Below, one piece after another: positions 53,465 to 64,000 of a stretch of DNA of 64,000 nucleotides; position 1 is the stretch's first letter; each line of letters opens with the position of its first letter. A program made the position numbers and the translations under genes. The stretch is from assembly GCA_944472155.2 (NCBI GenBank), contig OX235275.1:29936865-30000864 (forward strand), read 5' to 3'. The DNA is from Trichobilharzia szidati (taxonomy: Eukaryota > Platyhelminthes > Trematoda > Strigeidida > Schistosomatidae). The notes under the pieces were generated by a model. It was not told where the DNA came from and searched no databases. It was given only the letters and a program-made list of their open reading frames with translations.

Positions 53465-54035
53465 GTCGACAAGCTTTCAGTACTCTCAAGTCTGTGTGGA
53501 GGTCAACAGCAATCAGCATCAAAAATAACATCCGGATTTTCAACTCCAATGCGAAGTCAGTGCTACTTACTATGCGGATCAGAGACTTGACGAGCGCGTC
53601 ATAAAGAGCATCTCAAACAAACTACAGACATTCATTAACAGTTGTCTTCGTTCAATACTCAAGATCAGATGGCCGGCCAGAAAAGATCAGCAACAGAGAT
53701 CTCTGGCGATGAGTGAACCAACCCAGCAGGATCTGATTGTGAAACAAATAGGCAGGAAGAAATGGAGATGGATTGGCTGGCCATACTCTGAGGAAACCAT
53801 CAAGTGAGTGATATCACTAGACAAGCCATTGCTCCAGTGGAACCCGAAAGCCAAGCAGCGAGTGGGACGTCAGTGCAAGGGTGACATGGAGGAGATCGTG
53901 TGAAGAAGAGTTGAAACAGTATGGGCTAACATGTATGCAGGTGAAAATACAGCAGAAGACAGAAGCAAGTGGAGACGTGCAGTTGAAGCCCTATGTTCCA
54001 CTAGGAACCCAAGGGAACAATAATAATAATACTGG
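53465..54035 (+). mobile_element. RTE-like LINE 3' end
   Basis: Starts near agctttcagtactctcaagt, then AISIKNNIRIFNSNAKSVLL (53,500-53,560) and the C-terminal domain in broken frames, TWRRSCEEELKQYGLTCMQV (53,884-53,943), and the 3' end with (AAT)n at 54,017-54,031. Confidence 0.75.
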
Positions 54036-54870
54036 GAGTTTTAATGTCGTTAACACTCACCAATTACTTTTGTGTAGTTTACAGATGGGTATCGCACAAA
54101 AAACCCATAATCGACAATGAATTCGTGAATCAGATGAACTGAAAATTCCAAGTATTCAATCCATCGACCATTCCACTACTACAGTACTTTAATTAGATTC
54201 ATATAGAATAGGAATAAAACCAGGGTGATTTGAAGATATCAAACATCATTGATATCGTAAATGCACCAAATGTAATGCTAATTTCTCCGCTTCATTTACA
54301 TTAATTATTATCATTTGTAATTTTGTATTTATATAGTTTAACTATTCAAAAAGGGGATTGTATCAACAAAACAACAAAAAAAACATGTGACCAAGCATGT
54401 GAAAATTGACCATTAAATAAATATGAATTAGCACAGTTGTTTCATTCAGTCACTACAGCAAATCCTAATGCTAATGTTAACAGCTGCAAATCAAGTGTAT
54501 TAATATAGGCGAATACAAGTTGAGAAAGTTTCTAGTGTTTTAGCGACTTAATGCATCCAATTGCGACAATTATTAGTTCCTATTTTCTTTCCTAATGAAT
54601 GCAGTAAACAAAGGCAAATATAATATAATCGAATGTTGTGTAGTTGGTAGTGTCTGTTGCTCACTACGGTCCATAGAGCAAATATTTCATCTCGTTTGCC
54701 ATGAATCAGCAATATCTACCTATGTGTATCTTAACTGAGTGTCCATGATATCACCAGTGAGACTCGCATGTTCTCTCTGTGCTAGTTGCCTCTGAAAGCC
54801 GTATCTTGGACAACAGGTGGCCGTTGTTATTTATTTGCTTTTTGTCTGTATGTTCCAATGATTAACATGA
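54036..54870. other. Spacer, no gene seen
   Basis: Unassigned AT-rich DNA. Confidence 0.4.
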
Positions 54871-54879
54871 GTAAGAAGT

Positions 54880-55660
54880 GAGAAGGTAGGAATACATTCG
54901 ATCGACGATAAGAAGACTCTACAACATCTCGATTTCGAGTCATATGAATTCGGAGATCTACAGGCGAAAACCAACAAGCTGATGGAAGAGGCTGGCAGCG
55001 AAGATAGAACTCCGAGTGGGCATAGAAAATACAGTGGTGACGAATATAACCAGTCAACCAACAAAAACAATAACATATAGCACCGATCACCTTCAACATC
55101 AGGAAGCTTCCTGTCACAGGTCACATCATTCATCAATCTAGCAAGCACTCAGTCAAATTAGGAAAGGCATAGCAGAAATTCATCAAGACCAATGTCACGT
55201 CAGTCACTTCTTCTATGTGGGTCAGAAACTCGGACAGCGCCTTACAACAGGCCACTTCAGAATAATATCAACAGCTGTCCACCCCACTACCTACATATTG
55301 TAGATCAGATGGCCAGCTACAAAGAATTACTACCAAGAAACTCTTGGAATGAACCAATGGTTGAAAACCCATTGATCAACAAATATTCCGTAAAAATACA
55401 GATAAAGGATATGGGTTGGACACTCACTCAGGCAACCACAGAGTGATATCATGAGTCAAGTCATCAGTCAAATGAAACGCGAATGAGACAGGATGAATAG
55501 TGTGTGCATACACTGGTGACATGGAGGAGATTGTGTGAGGAAGAGGAGGGTAAGGAGGAGAGGAGAACCTAGGGAAATCGTGTGGACAGTTGAAATTGAC
55601 ATCAGAGAACAGGATGAGATGGAGATGTGCTGCTGGAACCCAATCGAATAATGATTATAA
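54880..55660 (+). mobile_element. RTE-like LINE, decayed
   Basis: Around 54,955-55,080 lies the post-RT linker (ggcgaaaaccaacaagctga), then RQSLLLCGSETRTAPYNR (55,195-55,248) and a degraded C-terminal domain. The 3' end is near 55,640 (ctgctggaacccaatcgaat). Confidence 0.65.
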
Positions 55661-55689
55661 TGGTAAAATTGGCTTTTAAGATGCCCTAC

Positions 55690-56920
55690 ATACAAGAAGA
55701 CTATACAGTAGCATAAAAAAGAATTGACTTAAAATAGTACTTGGACCGGTCAGCAAACGCATTTTGACAGCTTTTTTCCTCTCCTGTATGAAAGAAATTC
55801 GGTGAAGACACTGAGCTATAGGTCGAGATACTTGTTCTGAAGATGCGATTGAAGACAAACTTGAGGTTGTACACAACGCAATAATTGAAGACAAATACCC
55901 TGAAGAGCTCACCACTAAACACATAATCGAGAGCACAGAAAAGAATTCTTTTGTATCTGTTAACAACATGCCCGTATATATACGACTACAATTCAAAGAT
56001 GACTGACTGACTGACTGATTGGTTTCAACATGGAACTTTGCACCGATGTGCAGCAGTTCGAGTCGTCGCACTCCATGCAACACGCAAAGCAAGGGAAAAA
56101 AGTAAAAAGAAATGCAAAATATTGACAGTAAACAGAGATATCAGGCAGAAAGAATAGTAATATCGAAGAACAATTCAAAGGAGATATACCAAGTGGAATA
56201 ATGGTCAACAAGTTGAGAAAATTGATTCCAAGAACGCTTAATGTCGATAAGCTGCAGCTTATATTTTCCATACAACCAGTTGTGATTCCGAAATTAAAAG
56301 ATGAAGTACCTAGTCTAGCCGCCTCTAATTTTATCTATCAACTCAACTGCTCGTCTCTGTAGGGACCTAATTTCTCGTGCTCACCCGTGAACACCAACCA
56401 GTGTGGTTAAGTAAAGGTGTTGTCAAGACCGTTAACAGTTCGATACTGGGTCACCTCATGTAAAACGGGCCAAAAGCTAGCTAACATTAAAGAGTCTTCC
56501 TCCACTATCTATCGGTTATTAGATAAATTACCACAGATATCTAGACAACGAAGATTCCAAGCAGTAGAGGCCACTGTAATTTGCTAAAATCAACCTGAGC
56601 TCTGAGTGCAAAAGAAGTAGGTCCAGACAGCTTCCACTGCCACCTTGGCCTGCTATCGAACCAATAAATCCATAAATTTTCTGTTACTTCCCTTGATATG
56701 TCTAATATTCAGTCAGTTTAGTGTTCTATTAATTAGTGCATATTATTTCTGTTATACTGATGCTTCTAAAATGTAATCAGTCTGTCAGTACTATACATTC
56801 AGTGTAATTTAAAACAGCGTTGATGTTTTCAATAAGAATAATTCTTTTTAATGATTACTGTCATTTAGATGTAGAACCTGATGAAGAAGTCATCGAAAGG
56901 AGCATTCATTGTTCATCAAT
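55690..56920 (+). mobile_element. P13: Penelope-like element with LINE insertion
   Basis: Plus-strand pieces: IEDKLEVVHNAIIEDKYPEE (about 55,851-55,910) and SVNNMPVYIRLQFK (55,957-55,998), interrupted by a LINE, then FKGDIPSGIMVNKLRKLIPR (56,175-56,235), ASNFIYQLNCS and a degraded GIY-YIG helix. The 3' end is at 56,865-56,915 with CCTGATGAAGAAGTCATCGA then AAGGAG. Many stops. Confidence 0.75.
55999..56169 (-). mobile_element. Short LINE insertion with 11-bp duplication
   Basis: Flanked by acaattcaaag at 55,988-55,998 and 56,170-56,180. The left edge (gactgactgactgactgatt) is the complement of a (TCAG)n tail, so the insert is on the minus strand. The sequence gcagttcgagtcgtcgcact matches the LINE 3' end at 3,950-3,970. 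Removing it rejoins the PLE coding sequence in register. Confidence 0.8.
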
Positions 56921-57059
56921 CAGTCCTCCCCACAAGTGTGTTACGCAACACAACAGGCTTCTAGATAAACGCATTATGGACACTTCTTTTTATTTCTTGT
57001 TAAGAAAATCACTCTTAAATTTAGATTATCTTTGTGGAATGTGCATTTTGTGAACAAAA

Positions 57060-57540
57060 TATATAATCAGGTGCCAGAAAATCCAACGCATAATGTTGGT
57101 AAAGGTTAATCCTTTGCTGACTAATGTGTGATCCAGCAAGATATGAACAGCAGGCTCACCACTACCTTGTTTGTACAATGAAATGAGAAAATTGACCTTG
57201 TACCATACACACCGTTGAAATGGAGCACAGGAATACATATTGAGATCCAAAATACTGTGAACTACACTCGCAGGCGATGATGATGCGTAGAGTTGCAATT
57301 CGGTCAGAACATAATTTGCCTTTCCTGAATCCAGCTTGTTCTGGTCGGAGTTCTGTTTCCAGTGCGTCCTTTATTCTCTCCAGTATGATGCAACTCAGGG
57401 TTTTACTTGGCGTCGACAGGAGCATGATTCCTAGCCAGTTCTTGCAGAGTCCCAGGTCGCCCTTCTTTGGTAGTTTCACCAGGTTATTCTTTCCTCCAGT
57501 CAGTAGGCACCTTTCCCTCCTTCCAGACACTCATCATTCA
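57060..57540 (-). mobile_element. RTE-like LINE, RT finger fragment
   Basis: Minus-strand frame 57,162-57,530: LPKKGDLGLCKNWLGIMLLS, TPSKTLSCIILERIKDALET, ELRPEQAGFRKGKLCSDRIA. This is the RT segment with the conserved NWRGI (here NWLGI) and EQAGFR motifs, N-terminal to the catalytic box. It ends abruptly at 57,540, where a plus-strand fragment begins. Confidence 0.75.
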
Positions 57541-58170
57541 CTTTTCTAGGTAGCATTGTCTCAACTACAGGAGGAACCGAAGAGGAGTTCAAATCGAGAA
57601 TCGGGAAGGCGAGAAACACATTCATCAACCTGAAACCAATCTGGAAATCTGAATCACTCAACTCAGCATCAACAACAAAATGATTCGGATTTTCAATACA
57701 AATATCAAGTCAGTCAGTTCTTCTATACGTACGGATCAGAAACTTGGTCAGTGTGTCACAAAGAATATTTCCAACAGCCTGTTGCAGACATTTATCAACA
57801 ACTGTCTTCGCTCTGTACTGAAGATCAGATTTCCGGAAAGAATCACCAACAAGAAACTATGGGAACAAACAAAACAAGAACCAATCGCCCAACAAATATG
57901 CAGGAGAAAGTGGAGATGGATGGGACACTCGATGAGGAGGCCACTGGGTGACATCGCGCGTCAGGCCAGTGCTCGAGTGGAACCCGAGAGGGAAGCGGCG
58001 AGTAGGACATCCAAGGGTGACATGAAGGAGATCGTGTGAAGAGGAATTGAAACAGTATGGACTAATATGGATGCAGGTGAAAAGTACATCAGAAGACAGA
58101 AGCAAGTGGAGACGTGTAACTGAAGCCCTATGTTCCACTAGGAACCCAAGGGAACAATAATAATAATACA
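57541..58170 (+). mobile_element. RTE-like LINE 3' end
   Basis: caactacaggaggaaccgaa (57,560-57,579), then broken frames of the SETW block, RRKWRWMGHSMRRPLGDIAR (57,902-57,960) and GKRRVG(H)PRVT, ending gttccactaggaacccaagg with (AAT)n at 58,156-58,167. Confidence 0.8.
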
Positions 58171-58974
58171 CTCAAGCGGGTCGAAGTCACAGAAAACCCT
58201 ACTGGAAGACAGTAACGATTCTGATACTCAAAAAGAATATGACTAGAAGATCAGGATGATAACATCTTTTGTTATTTTTAACAGTCGGGAAATTCCTAAC
58301 CGAAAGTTCCAGTACGATATTGTCCTAGATATTGTTCTTAATTACCGAATTCCTATGGGTTGATGACAACAGTAAAAATGGATATTTGTATATTAATACT
58401 GATGAAGTGAGTTTCAAAGTTGAGCAGTAGAACGCTTGTCAACCACGTCTCATGTGGTCCAGCGTTTGTTCTTTGGCCAACCCGCTCCTAAATCTCGCGA
58501 AGCCAGTAGGGAGGGAGGGGGGCTTGGGCGTTATTAGGCTAGATGAAATGCTAATATTAACAGAATGAATAAAGGCTTTTAGCAGCATTGTGGAAGTTAT
58601 AAAAAATGTCTACAAATCTACCGATGCTAACAATATTATTATTGTATAATAGCAACAATTTTGATACTTTTCCCTTTGCTGCTACAGTTAATCAACCAAG
58701 TGATGACAAAGGAATAACCGTATATTTGTTGCTCTCCCCTCTATAAACACACAAACATAAACTGAATGGTTTACAATCAAGGAAAACAGTTGGAAGGCAT
58801 AGTGTAATTTCATTTCTTCCTCATACATAAGAAAGGAAATGAATTTAATCATTATTGTCCTGCTGTTAAGCAAATTAAAAAATATAATGGTAATTAAAGT
58901 TCTTCATGTGTTACTTAAAGGCGTAACATTTGAAAAAAATATATCCTTTCCCTTGTGATCGATATAGGAAAGCA
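58171..58974. other. Spacer with a family A head fragment
   Basis: 58,428-58,520 resembles a family A head (catgtggtccagcgtttgtt) with a damaged B-box. Otherwise unassigned AT-rich DNA. Confidence 0.4.
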
Positions 58975-59085
58975 GAATATTCCTTTCTGGAACTTTCCCA
59001 TCCATTTGATATAAATACACGAATGTACAGCCTAGATGATGACTTCGTTGAAAAGAAAATTTTCTTCGCTGCAACTGTCTTTTTA
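58975..59085 (+). mobile_element. Lone PLE terminus, P12 subfamily
   Basis: About 105 bp matching 36,815-36,915 almost base for base (ggaactttcccatccatttg, then ttcttcgctgcaactgtctt). No coding sequence adjoins it. Either a very short 5'-truncated insertion or a solo terminal repeat. Confidence 0.75.
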
Positions 59086-59204
59086 TTCCCTATAAAGTGA
59101 GGTAATTACAAACGGTAGTGGATGTCAGAACTGATGGATAGTGAGTGTTTATGACAAAATAACCCTTTGGATTTAACTTATATCATGACATTCAGTGCTA
59201 AACA

Positions 59205-59640
59205 TTCGATCTTATACTTTGACTGGATACTAACTAAGTCCTCATGCATAGAATCCTCTTCTTTTTAGTGCAGACTAAATTCTGTCGGTCTGTCAAGTTT
59301 ACGATTTCACCACCAAAACTAAGTGCCTCACCATCAAGATGTACTCAAATGTTGTTATTAGACGGTTGAAAGCAATCGGAAGGAACCTATGAACCGAAGT
59401 TTCGTGTTTGTTAGCACTTACCAGTCAGTAAGGCGTATCTGCAATCCTGAAGGAACAACTTATGTCCCTTCTGAGATTCGAAACTGTGTCATCTAGTGCT
59501 GGCTGTAGTCAGAGGTGTTACTACTGACTACCTTCTGTAAGACAGTATTGGATATTTTGACTGGAAACTAACTAGTGTCATGCGTCTGGTACTTTGTTTG
59601 TTACAGACTGGTCCAAGTCTTCCCACTGACTGCCTCAAAT
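59205..59640 (-). repeat. Family D SINE, uninterrupted
   Basis: Matches 21,905-22,190 joined to 23,382-23,445 and therefore shows the pre-insertion structure around P8. Head complement gagattcgaaactgtgtcat at 59,472-59,491. The hammerhead region (59,385-59,440) has an insertion in the core and mutated stem I. Confidence 0.65.
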
Positions 59641-60194
59641 CATCTAAAAAGCGGGTAACTGTCAAGTTTTGAGAAGTGATTGGTAAGGAATGGAGAGCTG
59701 CATATCGCAAAGCGATAGTAGTAAGAATACATGGTTCATTGAAATTCAACCTATTGGTTGGATAGTGCTAGTTCTATTCGCTGGTGTGGGCGTCCGTACT
59801 CACTATTAAGGAGTTAAAATTAAGAACAAGGCGGCTAACCATGGCCGCCTAATTTTTGGCTATTCTTAAACCTACATTAGCATTAGTTAAATTAGCTACC
59901 AATTCAAGACGCCAACTACAACAGCGGATGAATTTGAGTTATCCTTGACAACTGGAAACTAATCTGATTTTCGGTGTGTAATCATATTCTGTTCTAAGCA
60001 AACAGAAAGTGTTCGCCTATTACAACTTGTCTTATAGCTGTTCAAACCAAGAACTTACTTAAAAAAATATTCTCCCCCATTCAGATCAACTATTCATTTA
60101 TGAAGTTCCCAGTAGCTGAATGATCTACAAATTCACTTGAAGGTTCTTGGTGAACGTGTACTGCCGACTATTGTGTAGAACATTGAACAAACAA
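59641..60194. other. Spacer, no gene seen
   Basis: Unassigned. Confidence 0.4.
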
Positions 60195-60380
60195 GCAAGT
60201 CGTCTTGGGATTGATCCCCTATCGAGGCACTCCCTTACCTCGCTTAGCCTGTAGTAAGGCCAGTGAAGAGGGAAGGTTAGTAAACCGATTCTGTAAAAAG
60301 CGGCTCTGTTGTTGAAGCCTCAAAGATCTGGCTTGAAGCCTTATATTCCACTGGTCACGCCAATGAATACAATAAATAAA
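60195..60380 (+). repeat. Family A SINE, plus
   Basis: Head remnant (gggattgatcccctatcgag, 60,207-60,226), body (ccttacctcgcttagcctgt) and tail gaagccttatattccactgg, ending in an (AATA)n run at 60,365-60,381. Confidence 0.6.
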
Positions 60381-60394
60381 TAATTTACGAGTTA

Positions 60395-60676
60395 GTGAAT
60401 ATGCACGAGAAAGTGGAGATGGATTGGACACTCGCTAAGGAGGTCGCTGGGTGACATCGCGCGTCAGGCCAGTGCTCGAGTGGAGCCCGAAAGGGAAGTG
60501 GCGAGTGGGACGTCGGTGCAAGGGTGACATGGAGGAGGTTGTGTGACGAAGAGTTGAAAAAGTATGGACTAACATGTATGCAGGTGAAAATACAGCAGAA
60601 GACAGAAGCAAGTGGAGACGTGTATTTGAAGCCCTATGTTCCACTAGGAACCCAAGGGAACAATAATAATAATGGG
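60395..60676 (+). mobile_element. RTE-like LINE 3' end, short
   Basis: Encodes REKVEMDWTLAKE-type sequence and TWRRLCDEELKKYGLTCMQV, ends gttccactaggaacccaagg with (AAT)n at 60,661-60,673. 5'-truncated to about 280 bp. Confidence 0.75.
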
Positions 60677-61300
60677 TTTTCATCCACTGGTTTACTCCAG
60701 GAGTTTCTTGGTAGTAATTCTTTGTAGCTGGCCATCTGATCTACAATATGTCAGTAGTGGAGTGGACAGCTGTTGATATTATTCTGAAGTGGCCTGTTGT
60801 CAATGCTTTTTGTGAAGCGCTCTCCGAGTTTCTGATTCACATAGAAGAAGCGACTGACGTGACATTGGTGTTGAAAATTCGGAATTTGTTGTTTGTGGTG
60901 AGTGGGGAGGACTTACGAACGGATTAATGGGTGGTGAATATCATTTGCTTCTAATTTAGTTTTGATATCCTCATCCGTGCTGTCTGCCTGTATTTGAAAC
61001 GACGCTACCTAGGTCCATAAAACAAATTACCTCTTCCAAATTTCTCTCGTTGATAGTGATTGGTGCTTGTTTTTGTTGTTGCTATTGTTTGGTTATATTC
61101 ATTACCACCGTATTCTCTGTGTTTAGCTGAAGTTCTGTCTTTGCCGCTTCTTCTGTCAACTTGTTGCTTTTCACCTGTATATCTTCAAGTTATTTTTTTG
61201 ACATCTTCTAGAATTCTCTTATCTGAGGAATGTATTCCTGTCTTCTCGCCCCACACACACACACGCACAGTGTACCGCATAATCCACACCATTTCAATCA
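60677..61300 (-). mobile_element. RTE-like LINE internal fragment, minus
   Basis: On the minus strand it runs from the block before the SETW motif (60,690-60,840) through a linker to the segment with the gattggtgcttgtttttgtt complement. Abuts the plus fragment at its tail. Non-coding. Confidence 0.6.
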
Positions 61301-61654
61301 GGAATATCATTGTGGGTGATACTAAGCAGACAGCCTTGTCTTTCTCATGTTTTCACTTCAAAGGCTACTTTGCAGAGCATCGCGTTATAGATCACCTGAC
61401 ACGTGGCACTGTCTTATAGCTGCTGAATGACGTTGATAAAGGTTTACGGCACTTCATCGGATCCTAAGCAAAAGTCGCTTTCATCAAAACTGTTTTCAGC
61501 TAAAATCACCTGTCGACTGAATTAATGATTACTAGTATAATAACAACTATGTCTTGTTGATTCCACTTAAGTTTTAATTTCATTATCAAGAAACTATTCT
61601 TTTTGACACAAAGGAAAAATTAGACTATAGGGTGAAAACAGCTATGAAACTAAT
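61301..61654. other. Spacer, no gene seen
   Basis: Includes a (CA)n near 61,252-61,268 at its left edge. Otherwise unassigned. Confidence 0.4.
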
Positions 61655-61955
61655 TCAATTTTAGATTTTCCCATCGATTGATTGATTGATCGGACCGAAG
61701 TGCTCGGTCTAAGGTTGGCATGTCGGCTTCTTGTGCAGATGCTTCTACGATGTCTAGGCATGTAATTCGAAGTTAATTGGTGGATAATGATTAGCAGTGC
61801 ATCCAGGATGCGCATTTAGTCATCCAGCTGGATTAACCTGCATTCCACAGTGAGTGATGATGTTCCCACCGAGGCTGGAACCCAGTGCCCATAGTTTCAA
61901 ACGCCAGCTGAAGCGTTATCCACTAGACCACCTGGGCCACGAGAGCCCACCCCTT
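61655..61955 (-). repeat. Family B (SMalpha-like) SINE, core deleted
   Basis: Full-length minus copy: tail caattttagattttcccatc (61,660-61,679), cttcttgtgcagatgcttct, hammerhead zone (61,800-61,845) in which stem II has been deleted, and head complement gcgttatccactagaccacc (61,911-61,930). A separate tail fragment follows at 61,975-62,040. Confidence 0.75.
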
Positions 61956-62045
61956 GGGCAACGGGTTATATTAATTATCTAATTGAATTTTAGATTTTCC
62001 TGTCGATTGATAGGATCTAAGTGCTCGGTCTCAGGTGGCTTTCGT

Positions 62046-62245
62046 GGCCCGAGTGGTCTAGTGGATAACGCTTCAGCTGGCGTTTGAAACTATGGGCACT
62101 GGGTTCGAGTCTCAAGGGGGGGGGACATTATCACTCACTTCGGAATGCAGGTACATCCAGACGAGACGAGTCCCAAATAGAACGAAATGCGCGTTGTCCT
62201 GGATTCCACACTGCTAGTCATTATTCACCAATTAACTCTGAAATT
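62046..62245 (+). repeat. Family B (SMalpha-like) SINE, best tRNA-like head
   Basis: Head ggcccgagtggtctagtgga (62,047-62,066; A-box-like TGGTCTAGTGG) and GGTTCGAGTCT (62,102-62,112; B-box), body gcactgggttcgagtctcaa, hammerhead, and cctggattccac to the truncated end near 62,245. The Pol III boxes match known SMalpha organisation. Confidence 0.8.
62150..62207 (+). ncRNA. Hammerhead, SMalpha type, partly decayed
   Basis: Stem I strand CCAG, then AGACGAGACGA where CUGAUGA is expected, stem II GUCC/GAAC with one mismatch, GAAA (62,184-62,187), then UGCGCGUUGUC and CUGG. Recognisable but with insertions in the core. Confidence 0.65.
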
Positions 62246-63396
62246 AGTTTAAAGCTTTTACAAATAAATTCTTCATCTATCGGTCTTTGTATATGTGTGT
62301 GCACATCATCGGTGGTGAATATACAACAAATGATAATGCTTTATAATGATTTCTACGCTTACGTACATACATGTCTCTCTTCTTTTCTATTATTTTTGTT
62401 CCGCTACAATTGGTTTGAAACCCTTAGAGAGGGACAGAGAGGTAGGGGGAGGTAGAAAGAGAGAGAAAACTGGCTTCGAAAGTTGCAAACACAAAAGAAA
62501 ATTTAGAAAAGAAAACGAAAAATAAGAGAGAATGAGAGACAAAGAGAGGGGGGAGGGAAAGAGGGAATGGGAAAGAACACGAAAGAGAAAGGAGAAGCAA
62601 CGTTCAGCAGCATTATGAACCGAAGAGAAAAATCTATTACAGAATGGATGACATTTTTTTTTCAAAGAACTGGGAAAAAAAACAGTAACATAACAAGATG
62701 GTGATGATGATGACAATAATAATAGTAATAATAATATTAATGACAGTAGAATAGGAAAGTAACTAAACTTAAATAAAGACGTTCAACTGTTGCGAGAAGA
62801 ATGAGAGAGGAGGAGGAGCAGGACGGAAAGACAAGAAGGCCAAAAAGCCACAACAAATGAATGGACACTTTAAAAAAAAAGATATCGAAACGATTTATTA
62901 TTAGTATTATTTGTTTGTATTAGAAGAATAATTTATCATACACATCTAAGTAGTAGTATGTATGCTGATATATTCCACATAGGTGAAGATATGAGTGAAA
63001 GTGAGTGTTATTCTAAACACAAACTGATGAATAGTGTGTATAGTTAAAAATGGTATATACAGAAATATGTGTTGAAAAAACGAGGGTGATTATTCTTCAT
63101 TAATGAGTTAAAATAATCAATACACTATCGAAAAAACAAAAACAAAAAAGCTTCAGTTATTTTGTAGATTTTGTTACAAACTGGATATCGATCCGTGATC
63201 AAATTTGAAATAAATCCAGTCTGATGCTTCATAGTTAGTGACTATTGGCTATAGGATGAAGTTGACACGGGTAAGTTCTAACGAGGAGTTGTGACCATTG
63301 GGGTAGAAGATCCGGTAGGGAGTGAGGATAAGTGCCTTCCAGCAATGACACTGACTGGTGATCGTGCTACAACCACGAATTAGTAGAACTTAGAGT
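62246..63396. other. Spacer, no gene seen
   Basis: Purine-rich low-complexity DNA around 62,430-62,640 and AT-rich flanks. ORFs here are compositional artefacts. Confidence 0.45.
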
Positions 63397-63648
63397 TTTC
63401 TATAGTTTGGTTTCTAAGGATTAGTTATGTTTTTACGAGTTGACCACGGATTGATATCAGTTAGAGAACCATTGAAAGCCAGCACCGGAGTACTGGACAG
63501 CTGTTGTTTCATCCTAGTTTGGGAATCATCAGCAGTACGCATCCACTGGGATTCGAACACAGGACCTTCCGGTTCTCTAACTGATATCAATCCGTGATCA
63601 ACTCGTAAGAACATAACTAATCCTTACAAACCAAACTATAGAAAATTA
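63397..63648. repeat. Family C palindromic hammerhead SINE
   Basis: Arms 63,397-63,480 and about 63,572-63,648 pair as an inverted repeat (ttttctatagtttgg against ccaaactatagaaaa; gaccacggattgatatcag against its complement). The centre holds one hammerhead and a minus head remnant (ggattcgaacacagg). Unlike 25,045 the right arm lacks its hammerhead half. Confidence 0.75.
63490..63538 (-). ncRNA. Hammerhead, family C, CUGAUGA variant
   Basis: Stem I GUACUG/CAGUAC is perfect, core CUGAUGA and GAAA are intact, GUC present. Stem II UUCC/GGAU has a U-U mismatch at its base. Differs at one position from the copy at 63,907-63,955. Confidence 0.75.
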
Positions 63649-63829
63649 ATCTGATGCCCTCTAGTGACTTGCTACAGGATGCAGTTTCCTGGAGTTCTAG
63701 AGAGAAGTTGTGACCAGTGAAGTCCAGTTAGGTGTCACGTGTGTGGATGGATGTCCCAACAACGACAATGGTTGGGGTCAAGCTAAATCACGAATTGGTA
63801 GAAGTTAGAATTCATGCGTTGGCCATTGA

Positions 63830-64000
63830 ATCGGGTCCCAGCGGCTGAATGGTATACGAGCTTGCCTTATAACCGGAAGATCCTGGGTTCGAATCCCAGT
63901 GGATGCGTACTGCTGATGATTCCCAAACTAGGATGAAACAGCAGCTGTCCAGTACTCCCTGGTTTTCAATGGTTCTCTAACTGATATCAATCCGTGATCA
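63830..64000 (+). repeat. Family C SINE, plus, cut by window end
   Basis: The best family C head in the window: gtcccagcggctgaatggta (63,835-63,854), then GGTTCGAATCCC (63,887-63,898), followed by the hammerhead and the tail ctaactgatatcaatccgtg. The head resembles a tRNA but lacks a paired acceptor arm. Confidence 0.8.
63907..63955 (+). ncRNA. Hammerhead, family C, CUGAUGA variant
   Basis: GUACUG (63,907-63,912), CUGAUGA (63,913-63,919), stem II UUCC-CAAACUA-GGAU, GAAA, a slightly longer stem III loop (CAGCAGCUG), GUC and CAGUAC to 63,955. Core and stem I complete; the only defect is U-U at the base of stem II. Confidence 0.8.

Noticed and set aside
55676..56092. 138-aa minus-strand ORF
   Set aside because: It is antisense to the P13 coding sequence and crosses the LINE insertion boundary, so it cannot be an old gene.
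63835..63908. Possible tRNA gene (A-box and B-box present)
   Set aside because: The acceptor stem does not pair, the sequence continues into a hammerhead SINE, and the same head recurs at many sites. It is a tRNA-derived SINE head. The same holds for 10,353, 18,905, 28,529, 47,623 and 62,047.

Overview
This is repeat-dense, AT-rich animal DNA, most likely from a blood fluke (Schistosoma) or a very close relative. Three things point there: SMalpha-type tRNA-headed retroposons carrying the schistosome hammerhead stem-II segment, many Penelope-like elements (PLEs) with GIY-YIG endonuclease domains, and many 3' ends of an RTE-type LINE resembling schistosome SR2. The species cannot be fixed from the window. 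There are no prokaryotic features, and I see no intact tRNA or rRNA gene.

The one recognisable host gene is on the minus strand at 41,064-47,247: an Iroquois-class (Irx) TALE homeobox gene. Four exons (47,247-46,738; 46,658-45,667; 44,021-43,865; 42,395-41,064) join with matching intron phases into about 996 codons ending in a stop. The homeodomain is split by an intron inside helix 3. The N-terminal start is missing and must lie in an exon further upstream, inside or beyond the window.

Almost everything else is mobile DNA. (1) PLE copies: P1 60-748, P2 1,610-3,080, P3 10,540-11,470, P4 11,490-12,985, P5 16,616-17,553, P6 19,470-20,130, P7 20,560-21,900, P8 22,191-23,368, P9 29,688-31,195, P10 31,645-32,548, P11 39,165-40,500, P12 35,877-36,915, P13 55,690-56,920, plus a lone terminus at 58,975-59,085. 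Seven have target-site duplications of 12-16 bp, and six of those seven end in inverted terminal repeats. All are 5'-truncated and most are broken. (2) RTE-like LINE pieces on both strands, mostly 3' ends with (AAT)n tails. (3) At least four tRNA-headed SINE-like families, called A to D here. A shares its tail with the RTE LINE. B (SMalpha-like), C and D each contain a hammerhead ribozyme. (4) AT-rich or simple-sequence spacers in which I see no gene.

The most interesting signal is the set of hammerhead-bearing retroposons. Family C (for example 25,105-25,150 minus) and family D (22,060-22,104 minus) contain complete hammerheads: intact core, six-base-pair stem I, stem II, minimal stem III and a GUC cleavage triplet, in sequence contexts different from the SMalpha-like family B. 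Several C copies, and one B pair, are palindromic, with an inverted extra body ahead of the tRNA-like head. The PLEs show the same architecture, an inverted copy of their 3' end at their 5' end. This suggests, as inference, that the PLE machinery mobilises the small hammerhead RNAs, as proposed for animal retrozymes.
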